Shown: positions 38,158 to 47,658 of the stretch, one piece after another
How positions within the stretch are numbered: position 1 is the stretch's first letter
How the letters are laid out: each line of letters opens with the position of its first letter
DNA from: DATDPM01 sp963841995
GTDB taxonomy: Bacteria > Pseudomonadota > Alphaproteobacteria > DATDPM01
Reading direction: 5' to 3'
NCBI GenBank assembly: GCA_963841995.1
Contig: CAWJEX010000012.1
Location: forward strand, 62,001 to 126,000
DNA length: 64,000 bases
Notes under the pieces: model-generated
Seen by the model: the letters and a program-made list of their open reading frames with translations, nothing else
Told to the model about the DNA's origin: nothing
Databases searched by the model: none
Program-made: the position numbers and the translations under genes

Positions 38158-38277
38158 CCTCCATTCTTGAGCCGGCGCGCTTTGCAAGCGCTATTCGTCC
38201 GGCGCGAATACACATAGGCCGGCGACCATAAAGTCTCCATACGGATTGAGGGCGCGGATATAAAAACGGCATAAAGA
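38158..38277 (-). repeat. 120-bp leader repeat, copy 2
   Basis: Ungapped partner of 33110-33229. Differences cluster in the hairpin loop (tgc versus cgg) and two short patches; the hairpin stem GCGCTT/AAGCGC, the ccataaag and tacggatt words and the T-rich box are unchanged or nearly so. Confidence 0.85.
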
Positions 38278-38278
38278 T
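38249..38278 (-). promoter_or_regulatory. T-rich box resembling the KdpE site (copy 2)
   Basis: Minus strand TTTATGCCGTTTTTATAT followed by CCGCGCCC, differing from copy 1 at one position. The conservation inside a diverging leader supports a regulatory role. The regulator's identity is inferred from similarity to the enterobacterial site and from the neighbouring kdpDE. Confidence 0.35.
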
Positions 38279-38379
38279 CTGGTTTTTGCTAGATTAAGGG
38301 ATAACCCCCGTCCGCCAAACGGAGTGTCCAGTTAATGACCGATTATGGATCACGATTTCATGCGACCATTCGTTCGTGC

Positions 38380-38624
38380 GACGAAAGACTGTGACGAAAG
38401 ACTGTGACGAAAGACTGTGACGAAAGACTGTGACGAAAGACTGTGACGAAAGACTGTGACGAAAGACTGTGACGAAAGACTGTGACGAAAGACTGTGACG
38501 AAAGACTGTGACGAAAGACTGTGACGAAAGACTGTGACGAAAGACTGTGACGAAAGACTGTGACGAAAGACTGTGACGAAAGACTGTGACGAAAGACTGT
38601 GACGAAAGACTGTGACGAAAGACT
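38380..38624. repeat. 13-bp perfect tandem repeat, about 19 copies
   Basis: The unit gacgaaagactgt repeats from 38380 without mismatch 18 times; a nineteenth copy ends after 11 bases. Because 13 is not a multiple of 3, every frame reads through a 13-residue cycle, giving spurious open frames on the minus strand. It lies between the small membrane genes and the kefB-type antiporter. It looks like a minisatellite, likely variable between strains. Confidence 0.95.
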
Positions 38625-39005
38625 ATCCTGTCTCGGACTGAGCGCGCAAATGACGTGCCCCATTGGATGCGGTCGTTAAGCAAGCAATAGCCGAACAGGA
38701 ACTGTACGAACCGCTCGAACTCTATCCTGCGCAGTTCGAGCAAGTGTGTGGCTCCGGAATGACTCCCCACCCCAATACCTAGAAGCGGCGGTATCGCCCA
38801 CGACGCGTTTTGCAACGTCGGCACCCGGCAATTTCGGTTCGCGCCTGGCGGCGAAATAAAGGACCTGTGAAATCTGTGGAATATCGCTAGCCGATTCGAA
38901 GAATCCCCCGCCGCGCATTAAGTCTTGATTCGAAGCCCTCAAAATCACTTATCTATACGTTTTGGTAATCAAGGCCGCTCGGGGGAAATCGCGGGCGGGA
39001 TAAGA

Positions 39006-40776
39006 ATGATCTCGCTCGAAGAAATTTCCATCCTGCTGTTAGCCGCGGTCATCGCCGTTCCCCTGTTCAAGAAGCTGCGGCTGGGGGCCGTGCTCGGCTA
39101 TCTGGCGGCGGGCTTGGCGCTGGGCCCCCATGGGTTCTCTCTGATCGACGATCCCGAGAGCATGGTTCAAGTTTCACGTTTCGGGGTGGTGCTGCTTCTA
39201 TTTGTCATCGGCCTTGAGTTGAAGCCGCAGCGCCTTTGGGTCATGCGGCGCCAGGTCTTCGGACTCGGCGGCGCTCAAGTGGTCCTGACCGGCTTCGTGT
39301 TCGCGATAATCGGCGTCGCCCTCGGCATTCCCCCCGAGGCGGCCGGGGTCGCCGGATTCGGTTTGGCCTTGTCCTCCACCGCCTTCGTGCTGCCACTCCT
39401 GGCCGAACGCAATGAGATCAACACACCCTACGGCCGGGCCTCCTTCGCCATATTGCTGTTCCAGGATCTGGCAGTCATCCCGGCGCTCGCCTTCCTGCCG
39501 CTGATGGCCGTGCCGACCGCCGATTTTAGGTCGACGCTCATTTCGGGCGCGACGGCACTGGGCGTACTGACCGTGGTTCTGGTCGGCGGACGCTATCTCT
39601 TGCGCCCCGCCTTCCGGGTGATGGCCGAAACGAACATCCCGGAGATTTTTGTGGCGGCGGCGCTCCTAGTCGTCGTCGGCACTTCGGCGCTGATGGAATT
39701 GGTCGGTCTGTCGATGACCTTGGGTTCGTTCCTCGCCGGGGTGCTGTTGGCCGATTTCGGAATACCGCCACGAATTGCAGGCCGATATCGAACCCTTCAA
39801 GGGCTTGTTGCTCGGTCTCTTTTTTATGGCCGTCGGCATGTCCACCGATTTCCATCTGTTGACGAGCGAGCCGGGAATGGTCCTCGGGCTCGTCCTGGGC
39901 CTGATGCTGATCAAAGGGCTGCTGGTGTTCGGCCTCGCCACCATAACGAGGTTCGGCGCCGAATTGGCGCGGCAAATGGCCGGGGCGCTTGCCCAAGGCG
40001 GCGAATTCGCGTTCGTGCTGTTCGGTCTGGCTGCCAGCCTTGGGCTGATGGATCAGCAATTGGCCAATCTGCTGATTGTGGCCGTCACGGTTTCGATGAT
40101 CGCAACCCCGGCTATGTTCTCCTTCTACGATCGGGTGGTGGCGCCCTTGTTCGAGTTGCCCGATAAACGTCCCTTCGACGAAATCGACGAGCCCGGCAAT
40201 CCGGTCATCATTGCCGGTTTCGGCCGGTTCGGTCAGATCGTCGGCCGTATCTTGCGCGGCCGTGGAATTCCCTTTACCGCGATCGACGTAAGTGCGGAGC
40301 AGGTCGATTTCGTCGCCCGTTTCGGTTCCAGGGTGTACTACGGCGACGCCTCGCGGCTCGACCTGCTGCGGGCGGCCGAGGCTCATAAAGCAAAAGCCTT
40401 CGTGCTCGCCATCGACAATCCAGAGGCGTCGGTGCGTACGGCCGAGGTTGTGCGGCGCAATTATCCGGATCTTCCGATCTTCGCCCGGGCGCGCAACCGC
40501 CAGCACGCCTTCCGCCTCATGGATCTGAGAGTCACCATGCTGGTGCGAGAGACCCTGCATTCAAGCTTGCTGCTGACCGAGAATTTGCTGGAGGCGCTCG
40601 GCATTCCCGCCGACGAGGCAAATGCAACGATCGTGCGATTCAAGGAACATGACGAAGCGACGCTGCAGGCGCAGCACGACATTTATACCGACGAGGCCCA
40701 GTTGTTGCAGACATCGAAAGAGGCCGCGGCTGAACTACAAAGTCTGTTCGAGGCTGATTTGAATAATCGAAAGTGA
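39006..40776 (+). CDS. KefB-type cation:proton antiporter with RCK domain (interrupted by a +1 frameshift)
   Basis: About 589 aa when repaired. Start ATG 39006 (MISLEEISILLLAAVIAVPL). The N-terminal Na+/H+ exchanger domain has 12-13 helices, with the GLALSSTAFVLPLL and LLFQDLAVIPAL motifs. The C-terminal TrkA-N/RCK domain has VIIAGFGRFGQIVGRIL and YYGDASRLDLLRAA. The frame breaks at 39755-39757; dropping one T gives the family's LLADSEYRHELQADIEPFKG. It probably effluxes K+ in exchange for H+, gated by NAD(H) or glutathione adducts as in Kef. It is near the Kdp cluster but on the opposite strand. Confidence 0.88.
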
Positions 40777-40782
40777 GGACGA

Positions 40783-41196
40783 ATGGCGGAAATCTATGTG
40801 GCGCGAAGCAGTAGCGCGTGCAAATGGGGCGCCAGCGTCGGCCTGACCAAGCACATATATAAAGTGGGGGTTGCCGAGGACTTGGCACAGGCCGCGGTCA
40901 AAGCCCTCAATCAATCCATGTACGGGGCCGAAACCGATTGGAAGCTCCTCAAAAAGGAGGACGCCGCTGGGGTCGATGAGGCCACCGCCATCGAGCGATT
41001 ATCGAAGAAAGAGAAGATGGTAGACCCCGCTCTTTATCCGAAAGTTAAAGGCGCTCGCGGCATCTTTAAGGTCAAGCCGGTCAATGCCGAGAATCACCTG
41101 ATCACCAAGATGGCGATGGAAAACAACATCGTCGCCGACTTCAAGCTGACGCCGATCGATATCGCCACCTATCTGATCAACAACGCCTTGCGCTGA
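40783..41196 (+). CDS. Conserved hypothetical protein, possibly GIY-YIG-like
   Basis: 137 aa, 6 bp after the antiporter. It begins MAEIYVARSSSACKWGASVG and has KHIYKVGVAEDLAQAAVKAL, loosely like the strand-turn of T5orf172/GIY-YIG proteins, but the catalytic set is not evident. The rest is a charged helical domain (ATAIERLSKKEKMVDPALYP, KMAMENNIVADFKLTP). It may be co-transcribed with the antiporter. Function is unknown. Confidence 0.7.
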   Translation: MAEIYVARSSSACKWGASVGLTKHIYKVGVAEDLAQAAVKALNQSMYGAETDWKLLKKEDAAGVDEATAIERLSKKEKMVDPALYPKVKGARGIFKVKPVNAENHLITKMAMENNIVADFKLTPIDIATYLINNALR

Positions 41197-41205
41197 CCGG
41201 CGCCG

Positions 41206-41604
41206 CTAAGGGCAAACTTCCTTGGCGGCGTTTGCCATCTCCAAGTACGCGATCAGATCGGCCCGTTCCTGATCGTCGGGGACGCCGTCATAGGTCATGA
41301 TCGTTCCCGGCACCATCGCCTGCGGTTTTTTCAGGAATTGATCGAGGGTCGCAGCGCTCCAGGTGATTCCCGATTTCTTCATGGCCTCGGAATAATCGAA
41401 ATCGGGAAGGCTTCCGGCTTCGCGGCCGAACAGCCCGCAATGTTTCGGGCTCGTCCGGTTGTATTCCAGGGAATGGCAAGCCATGCAGCGCGCATAAATA
41501 TCTTCGCCGCGTTTGACATCGCCGGATTGAAGCGCCAAAGCGCTTGAAGCGGTGAATGCGGCGAGTCCGAAAAAAATGAGGGCGCCGCGTGTTATTTGAC
41601 CCAT
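41206..41604 (-). CDS. Class I c-type cytochrome
   Basis: 132 aa from ATG 41604, with signal peptide MGQITRGALIFFGLAAFTAS and cleavage near ALA. The heme motif CMACHS and a distal Met in MVPGTIMTYDGVPD fit a small soluble monoheme cytochrome c of the c2/c550 type in the periplasm. The preceding in-frame Met at 41631 gives a longer, less regular leader. It converges with the hypothetical gene before it. Confidence 0.88.
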   Translation of the reverse strand: MGQITRGALIFFGLAAFTASSALALQSGDVKRGEDIYARCMACHSLEYNRTSPKHCGLFGREAGSLPDFDYSEAMKKSGITWSAATLDQFLKKPQAMVPGTIMTYDGVPDDQERADLIAYLEMANAAKEVCP

Positions 41605-41753
41605 ATCGATCTTCCCAAGACTTTTATACAAGAACGCAGGAAGAAAAAGGCGCGCCCCGCCGGCGCTCGAGGGCTAGGCCAGGGGAACCGCCTCCCCACG
41701 ATTCCGAAGACCGTTCATACCGGCGGGACGCATAAAGGTGCGGCGGCCAGGGG

Positions 41754-42344
41754 TCAGGCGACGAAAGCGGCAGGCACCGGAACATCGCCCAAGGCATTGC
41801 GAAGCACGGCCCAGTGCATAGCCTCGTCGCCCAGAATGCTGGCGGCGGCCTTGGCCAGGTCGCGGTTCGCGAACAGCGCCACCGCGCCCAGATACGCACT
41901 GACCGCGCCTTTCTCCAGGCTGGCAGCGAAGGCCAGCACGTCGGCTTGGGTCTTCAACTTCTCCACGGGAAGTTCGTATTTGGTTTTTGGGCCCGTCGCG
42001 GTGCCGCCGAGCTTTCCGATGGTACTCGACAAGACGCCCGCATGTTCCTTGTGTTGGCTCTGAAATGTGACTGCCAGCGTCAGGACTTCCGGCTGCAGCA
42101 GACCGCTTTCGGCGCCCACTTGGTAAGCCGCGATCGCTTCGTATTCCGCGCTCAAGGCGGTATTCAAAATCTTGATATCGGCCGCGGGATCGGCGGCATC
42201 GGCCATTTTCGAACTGGCCATGCTCTCGCAGCCCGCGAGAATGGCGACGGCGGCGGCAGAAAGGGTCGCTCGGCCGGCGCGGCTCAGGAGCGAGCGGCGG
42301 GCCAGATTGATGGTTTGCGACGGAATGATCAGGCTGTTCGGCAT
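41754..42344 (-). CDS. Ferritin-like domain lipoprotein
   Basis: 196 aa. The N-terminal RRSLLSRAGRATLSAAAVAI ends in LAGC, a lipobox-like cleavage with Cys. The body is a four-helix ferritin-like bundle (ILNTALSAEYEAIAAYQVG, FQSQHKEHAGVLSSTI, SLEKGAVSAYLGAVA, LGDEAMHWAVLRNAL) with Glu and His in the diiron positions. It resembles the Ferritin_2/Ferritin-like family of exported proteins. It could bind iron or protect against peroxide. It lies in the same direction as the ECF sigma/anti-sigma pair, 197 bp downstream. Confidence 0.82.
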   Translation of the reverse strand: MPNSLIIPSQTINLARRSLLSRAGRATLSAAAVAILAGCESMASSKMADAADPAADIKILNTALSAEYEAIAAYQVGAESGLLQPEVLTLAVTFQSQHKEHAGVLSSTIGKLGGTATGPKTKYELPVEKLKTQADVLAFAASLEKGAVSAYLGAVALFANRDLAKAAASILGDEAMHWAVLRNALGDVPVPAAFVA

Positions 42345-42541
42345 TTCACTCTCCTTGTTCTTCGCCTCGGATAACTCGCACGCCCCCGTTGGTGCCGGGC
42401 GGGCGACAAGGACAACGCATCCTTGCTGCTAACTATCCGGGGGTCGGAACGGCGGATGAGCCCGCTCACGGAATTGTGAGAAGGAGAAATTTTGGGTGGA
42501 AGGAGAGGTGGTGCTTTGAACCGCGTGATGCCGGTATCGGT

Positions 42542-43252
42542 CTAGATCGAACCGCCGACAAGCGCGCCTTGATAAAGAACCGGCCCGGTGGGCAGACCGG
42601 TCGGCGACCCGCCGGTGGGTTCCAAACTCACCGCCATGGCGGCGGCGTTCCGCAAGCTGTCGAATTGCCTGGGATTGAGCGCGATTTTCTTGTCGCCCGA
42701 GCCTGCGATCAAGCCGAGCGAAACCGGGGGCTGGCCCTTGGTGCTCGGGATTAGCCAAAGCTCATAAGAGGTCCCGGCGGGCTGGTCCTGGGGCCGGAGC
42801 GACTCGACGGAAACCACGTGGCCGGCGAAATCGCTGCGGATGATCCAGGCCGGAAGTTGTTGTTGATCGTTGAGCACCGCGACTTGCGAGGGGATGGCAG
42901 GTGCTGGCGGCGGCACCGGCCGGGTCTGGATGAATAACGCAAGAAGGGCAGCGGCAGCGGCAGCGGATACCGCGCTTACGCCGCGCCAAAAGCCCGGACT
43001 ATTCCACCAGCTACGGACGGTGGACATGTCGATGCCCTGCTCGATCCGTCGCCAGACGGAATCCGGCGGCACCACGTCCGGCACGGCTTCGGCCAGCAGA
43101 TTGAGCCGGTTTTCCCATTCGTCGGCGTCGCGGCAATAGACCGCGTCGTCGGCGCGCAGCTTCTCGAATCGCCGCCGCGCCGCGCCCCGCAGCGTGCCCA
43201 AAGCATATTCGGCGGCCATCAGTTGCCGCATTTCAGGATCAGGGCGAGCCAT
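42542..43252 (-). CDS. RskA-type anti-sigma factor
   Basis: 236 aa. The N-terminal cytosolic part (LMAAEYALGTLRGAARRRFE) is the anti-sigma K domain, a single membrane helix follows (FWRGVSAVSAAAAAALLALF), and a periplasmic domain contains GTSYELWLIPSTKGQPPVSL. It overlaps the end of the sigma gene by 14 bp, so the two are translationally coupled. It would hold the ECF sigma at the membrane until a periplasmic signal triggers release. Confidence 0.92.
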   Translation of the reverse strand: MARPDPEMRQLMAAEYALGTLRGAARRRFEKLRADDAVYCRDADEWENRLNLLAEAVPDVVPPDSVWRRIEQGIDMSTVRSWWNSPGFWRGVSAVSAAAAAALLALFIQTRPVPPPAPAIPSQVAVLNDQQQLPAWIIRSDFAGHVVSVESLRPQDQPAGTSYELWLIPSTKGQPPVSLGLIAGSGDKKIALNPRQFDSLRNAAAMAVSLEPTGGSPTGLPTGPVLYQGALVGGSI

Positions 43253-43802
43253 GGCGGCCCTCCAGGCAATCCTTCAAATGAACCAATCCGCGCCGGATCC
43301 AGCTCTTTACCGTGCCAAGCGGTGTCGCGAGACGCGCCGCCAGCTCGACATGGGTCAAGCCCTCATAATATGCGAGCAGAATGGTTTTTCGTTGGGTCTC
43401 GTCCAGGCCTTTCAGGCATTCGAACAGGGCCCGCGCGGCCCTGCTCCGCATCGCTTGTTCCAAAGGATCGGGGCCGGAATCGGGAACGTCGGTGGCAGCG
43501 GGGATGTCCTCGGTCGCGAGTTCGCGCGGCCGGCATTGCAGCGCGGTTAACGCGCCGTTGCGCACGATCGTGACCATCCAACTCATTGCCGACCCTCGGG
43601 CGGGGTCGAACCGGTGGGCTGAACGCCACAGTCTTAGGAAAAACTCTTGGAGCGTCTCTTCGGCCCAATCCCGCCTTCTGAGAATACCGACGGCGAGGGC
43701 AAAAAGCTTCGGGGAGGTCAGTTCATAAAGGCGGGCAAAAGCGGCGCGGTCGCCCCGCGCCGTCGCCAAAAGCAGCTCGGCCAATGGATCCGGTCCCGCC
43801 AT
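43239..43802 (-). CDS. ECF RNA polymerase sigma factor (SigK-like)
   Basis: 187 aa from ATG 43802, with gagggggga upstream. Region 2 has AFARLYELTSPKLFALAVGI and DWAEETLQEFFLRLWRSA. Region 4 has ILLAYYEGLTHVELAARLAT and PLGTVKSWIRRGLVHLKDCL. It is paired with an RskA-type anti-sigma immediately downstream. A ferritin-like lipoprotein follows, a hint that its regulon concerns oxidative or envelope stress. Confidence 0.93.
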   Translation of the reverse strand: MAGPDPLAELLLATARGDRAAFARLYELTSPKLFALAVGILRRRDWAEETLQEFFLRLWRSAHRFDPARGSAMSWMVTIVRNGALTALQCRPRELATEDIPAATDVPDSGPDPLEQAMRSRAARALFECLKGLDETQRKTILLAYYEGLTHVELAARLATPLGTVKSWIRRGLVHLKDCLEGRHGSP

Positions 43803-43896
43803 TCCCCCCTCGGTATGGCCCCGTGGACTATCGGGAGATATTTGTCGCCCGAAATGCCTCTTATGACAATACGGCCTAAGCCTATGTAAACAGGGC

Positions 43897-44503
43897 CTAA
43901 CCGGGGATAGTGATGCCCTTTTGGGCCGCCGGGCGTTCGGCGATCTCGGCGATCCAGCGGGCGACATTGAGGAAGGGGGACAGGTCGATGTTGAGCGCTT
44001 CGTAGTGACGCATCCACGGCCAAGCGGCGATATCGGCGATCGTATAGGTGTCGCCGGCGAGATAGTGGTTTTTGGCGAGCTGGCCGTCGACCACGCCGAA
44101 AATCCGCAAGACTTCGCTGCGGTAGCGCTCGAAGGCATAGCGCACTTTGGGCTTCCGTCCCTGGAAATGCCAAAGCTGGCCCATCATCGGACCGATATTC
44201 GCCATCTGGAAGAACAGCCATTCCAAAGTCTCGATCCGGGCCTTCGGATTTCTCGGCAGCAGCTTTTTCGATTTTTCCGCGAGGTAAATCAGGATCGCGC
44301 CCGATTCGAAAACTCGCTGATTGGTATCCTTGTCGATGATCGCCGGAATTTTGCCGTTCGGATTGATCGTGAGGAATTTCGGCGATTTCTGTTCGCCCAG
44401 CGAAAGCCGAAATCTTCTTCACGCGGTACGGCACGCCGATTTCTTCCAGCATGATGGAGATCTTGTGACCGTTCGGCGTGTCGGACGTATAGAGTTCGAT
44501 CAT
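43897..44503 (-). CDS. Glutathione S-transferase, YfcG/YghU type (interrupted by a +1 frameshift)
   Basis: About 201 aa when repaired. The N-terminal frame MIELYTSDTPNGHKISIMLE carries the TPNGxK glutathione site; the second frame has EWLFFQMANIGPMMGQLWHF and YTIADIAAWPWMRHYEAL. The break at 44403-44405 (AAA on the plus strand) is repaired by removing one base, giving the family stretch SLGEQKSPKFL and NPNGKIPAI. YfcG-type enzymes are thiol:disulfide reductases. It lies 35 bp upstream of the RND gene start of strand order reversed, i.e. downstream of the RND gene on the same strand. Confidence 0.85.
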
Positions 44504-44538
44504 CGTTTCGCCTTGTTGATTTGATGAAGGAGGAGAGG

Positions 44539-47500
44539 TCAGCCTTCCTGCTTCTTGAAGCGGCCGAAGCGGACCATGATGGAGGGCAGAATCAAAAGAT
44601 TGAGCGCGGTCGACGAGATCAGGCCGCCGATGATGATAGCCGCCATCGGCCCCATGATTTCGCGTCCCGGGTTATCGCTATTGACCGCGATCGGCAACAT
44701 GGCGAGTGCCGTGACGAGTGCGGTGATGAGAATCGAGGGCAGGCGTTCTTGGGCGCCGCGAATCGCCGTTTCCAAATTCCAAGTAAGCCCTTCCTTATCC
44801 ACCAGATACTGAAAATGTGAGACCAGCATGATCGAATTGCGGAGCGTGATGCCGAAGAGCGTGACGAAGCCGACCAGCGAACCCAACGATAGCCACCCGC
44901 CCGTATAGAGCGCCGCCAGCACGCCACCGACCAGCGAAAACGGCAGGTTGACCAGCACGAGCAGCATATTGCGCAGCCGTCCCAAGGCGACGTACAGCAG
45001 CGCCATGATGGCGGCTCCGGCGATCAGCGAGTGAACGATCAGATCCTGGCGCGATTTGGCTTGCGCAACCGCTTCGCCGGTAAACTCGACATACATGTCG
45101 GCCGGAAACTGAACCTCGCCGTTGATGCGCTGCTTGAGCTCCGCGAAAAACGAATTGAGGTCCCGTCCGAATACGTCGCAAGTCACGGTTTGGAGACGCT
45201 GGCCGCCTTCATGCAAGACGACATAGCGGCCGGATCCCTGGCGCACATCGGCCACTTCGTCGAGGGGGATGACGGTTCCCTCGGGCGTCACCAGCGGCAG
45301 CTTGGCGACGGTCCGCGGATTCGTCCGCAAGTCCGGCGGCAGCAAGACCGCGACGGGCACCACGCGGTTGCCGTCGAAGGTTTCGCCAACGGGCTTTCCT
45401 TGGTAGGCGATCTGCAAAGCGTCGAAAACCTGGGCCGGGGAAAGGCCACGCCGGGCGAGTTCGTCGAGCTTGATCCGAACGTCCAATTGCGGCGATCCGG
45501 GCGGCGCGCGAAGCTGCAAATCGGCAATACCGGGAATTTTGCGCATCACCGCGGCGACTTCGAGGGCCTTGCGGTCGAGCGCCTCCAAATCGTTGCCGTA
45601 GATATTGACGACGATCGGTGCGTTGTAACCGGAAATCGTCTCGTCCACGCGTTCGGTCAGGAAGGTATTGACGGCGGTCGCAATCCCGGGCGTTTTCGCC
45701 AGCACGTCGCGAATGGAATCGAGCACCCGCTGTTGTTCGGGTCCCGACAAGGGAACGAGATCGACCTCGTATTCGGCGTAATGCGGACCATAGGTATCGG
45801 CACCTCGTTCGGCCCGGCCGACCCATTGGGATACCGAGCGGACGCCGGGAATTTTCAGGACGTGGTGAGCAATCTCGTTGCCGATCCGCAGGGTCTCGGC
45901 AACCGAAGTACCGGCGACGCCGGAGGTATGCATGATGTAATGCCCTTCCCGGAGATCGGGGAGAAAGCCGCCGCCCAAATGCGGGAGGACGGCGATACCG
46001 GCGCCGCAGAAGACAAGCACGCTGGCAATGGCGAGGCCCGGCCTTCGTCCGATGACGTGCAAGAGCCGCCCATAGCCGGGCCTCAAGATTCGCACCAGCG
46101 GCGGCTCACTGGTTGTCAGCTTTCCGGTCGCGAGCAGCCACGAGCATAGGGCGGGAGTTACCGTCAGCGCGGTAGCGAGCGAGGCCATGATTGCCAGGAT
46201 ATAAGCGATGCCGAGCGGCTCGAACATGCGCCCGGCGACGCCGCTCAAGGTCAGCAGCGGGATGAAGACCATGGCGACGATGAAGCTCGCATAGACGACC
46301 GAGCCGCGGACTTCCATCGAGGCGTCGAACACGACCTCGCGCAGAGGCCGCGGCTTTTCCAGGCGTTGGTTTTGGCGCAGCCTTCGATAAATGTTCTCGG
46401 TGTCGATGATCGCATCGTCCACCACTTCGCCGAGGGCGATTGCCAATCCGCCGAGCACCATGATGTTGATGCTCTTTCCGAATTCGATGAGGACCAGGGC
46501 CGCGGCAATAAGCGAGAGCGGGATCGCAGTGGCGGAAATGAAGGCGCTGCGGATATTGAACAGAAAGAGAAAAAGGACCGACACCACGAGCACGCCGCCG
46601 ATGAGCAGGTGATTGGTGATGTTCTTAAGCGACTGCTCGATGTAATTGGCGGGGCGGAATAGATCGGGATGAAGCACGATGCTGCGCTGAGCGAGCAAGG
46701 TATTGAATTCGCCCAACACCTTTTCGACGTCGCGGGTGACTGCCATGGTGCTGGCGCCATATTGGCCGATCACCATCATGACGACGCCGGGCCGGCCGTT
46801 GATGCTGGCGCCGTTAAAAGAGGGTGCGGCCCCGATCGTCACGGTGGCGACGTCGCCTAGTTTGATGCTGCTCCCGTCCTTATGGGTCAGAACCACTTTG
46901 GCGAGGTCTTCGGGTAAACGCGGTTGGCCTTCGGCGCGCAAGGTGATCCGCTGATTGGCGCTTTCGACAAATCCGGCGCCGATGACGCCGGTGGCCTGGC
47001 TAGCCGCCGCGGCCACGTCTTGGAGGGACAACCCATATCGCTCAAGTTTGTCGGGATTCACCTGTACCTGGAGTTGACGGACCTCGCCGCCGAACACGTC
47101 GAGATCGGCAACGCCGGGCACGCTCAAGATCCGAGGCTTGATCGTCCAGTCGACGAGGGTGCGGAGTTCCATCAAGGAGTGGGTATCCGAGGTGAGCCCG
47201 ATCGTCATGATCGTCTGGGACGAAGAGCTGAGCGGAACCATGGCCGGCGGCCCAAGACCGGGGGGCAGTGACGAGGCGGCGTTGGCCAGACGCTCGGCAA
47301 CCAATTGGCGGGCGCGATAGATGTCCGTGGAATCGGTGAAGGTGAGGGTGACGACCGAGAGACCTTGGATCGATTGCGATCGTACCGATTCGACGCCGAC
47401 CAAGCCGCCCAGCGCGTTCTCGATCGGCTGCGACACCAGAATTTCAACTTCGCTGGCGGAAAGGCCCGGCGATTCGGTTTGAATGATGACCAGTTTCGGA

Positions 47501-47628
47501 GCGAATTCGGGAAAGATGTCGAGACTATTGGTCCATAGGCGGTAGCCGCCATAGATCAGCAGCACGCAGGCGATGCCGATGACGACCTCGCGGTATCGAA
47601 TGGAGAATCGAACGAGTGACGCGAGCAT
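44539..47628 (-). CDS. Heavy-metal-type RND efflux permease (CzcA/CusA family)
   Basis: 1029 aa, 12 membrane helices in the 1+5+1+5 RND layout. It begins MLASLVRFSIRYREVVIGIA. TM4 carries ALGEVVDDAIIDTENIYRRL with the acidic residues of proton relay, and the PFSLVGGVLAALYTGGWLSL segment lies near the end. The VDDAIID pattern is HME-RND-like, but the Cus methionine pathway is not obvious, so the ion is unknown. It follows the adaptor gene (30 bp gap) and the outer-membrane factor gene; together they form a tripartite pump spanning the envelope. Confidence 0.92.
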   Translation of the reverse strand: MLASLVRFSIRYREVVIGIACVLLIYGGYRLWTNSLDIFPEFAPKLVIIQTESPGLSASEVEILVSQPIENALGGLVGVESVRSQSIQGLSVVTLTFTDSTDIYRARQLVAERLANAASSLPPGLGPPAMVPLSSSSQTIMTIGLTSDTHSLMELRTLVDWTIKPRILSVPGVADLDVFGGEVRQLQVQVNPDKLERYGLSLQDVAAAASQATGVIGAGFVESANQRITLRAEGQPRLPEDLAKVVLTHKDGSSIKLGDVATVTIGAAPSFNGASINGRPGVVMMVIGQYGASTMAVTRDVEKVLGEFNTLLAQRSIVLHPDLFRPANYIEQSLKNITNHLLIGGVLVVSVLFLFLFNIRSAFISATAIPLSLIAAALVLIEFGKSINIMVLGGLAIALGEVVDDAIIDTENIYRRLRQNQRLEKPRPLREVVFDASMEVRGSVVYASFIVAMVFIPLLTLSGVAGRMFEPLGIAYILAIMASLATALTVTPALCSWLLATGKLTTSEPPLVRILRPGYGRLLHVIGRRPGLAIASVLVFCGAGIAVLPHLGGGFLPDLREGHYIMHTSGVAGTSVAETLRIGNEIAHHVLKIPGVRSVSQWVGRAERGADTYGPHYAEYEVDLVPLSGPEQQRVLDSIRDVLAKTPGIATAVNTFLTERVDETISGYNAPIVVNIYGNDLEALDRKALEVAAVMRKIPGIADLQLRAPPGSPQLDVRIKLDELARRGLSPAQVFDALQIAYQGKPVGETFDGNRVVPVAVLLPPDLRTNPRTVAKLPLVTPEGTVIPLDEVADVRQGSGRYVVLHEGGQRLQTVTCDVFGRDLNSFFAELKQRINGEVQFPADMYVEFTGEAVAQAKSRQDLIVHSLIAGAAIMALLYVALGRLRNMLLVLVNLPFSLVGGVLAALYTGGWLSLGSLVGFVTLFGITLRNSIMLVSHFQYLVDKEGLTWNLETAIRGAQERLPSILITALVTALAMLPIAVNSDNPGREIMGPMAAIIIGGLISSTALNLLILPSIMVRFGRFKKQEG

Positions 47629-47658
47629 GCGGGGCTTCGGCTTTTCGTTGCGGCGGTT

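Noticed and set aside
38380..38624. Possible CRISPR array
   Set aside because: The repeats are 13 bp, directly abutting with no unique spacers, and there are no cas genes nearby.
38294..38824. Long open frames on the minus strand full of a 13-residue repeat (FRHSLSSQSFVT type)
   Set aside because: They are forced by the 13-bp DNA repeat, which stays open in all frames on that strand; no start or family supports a protein.
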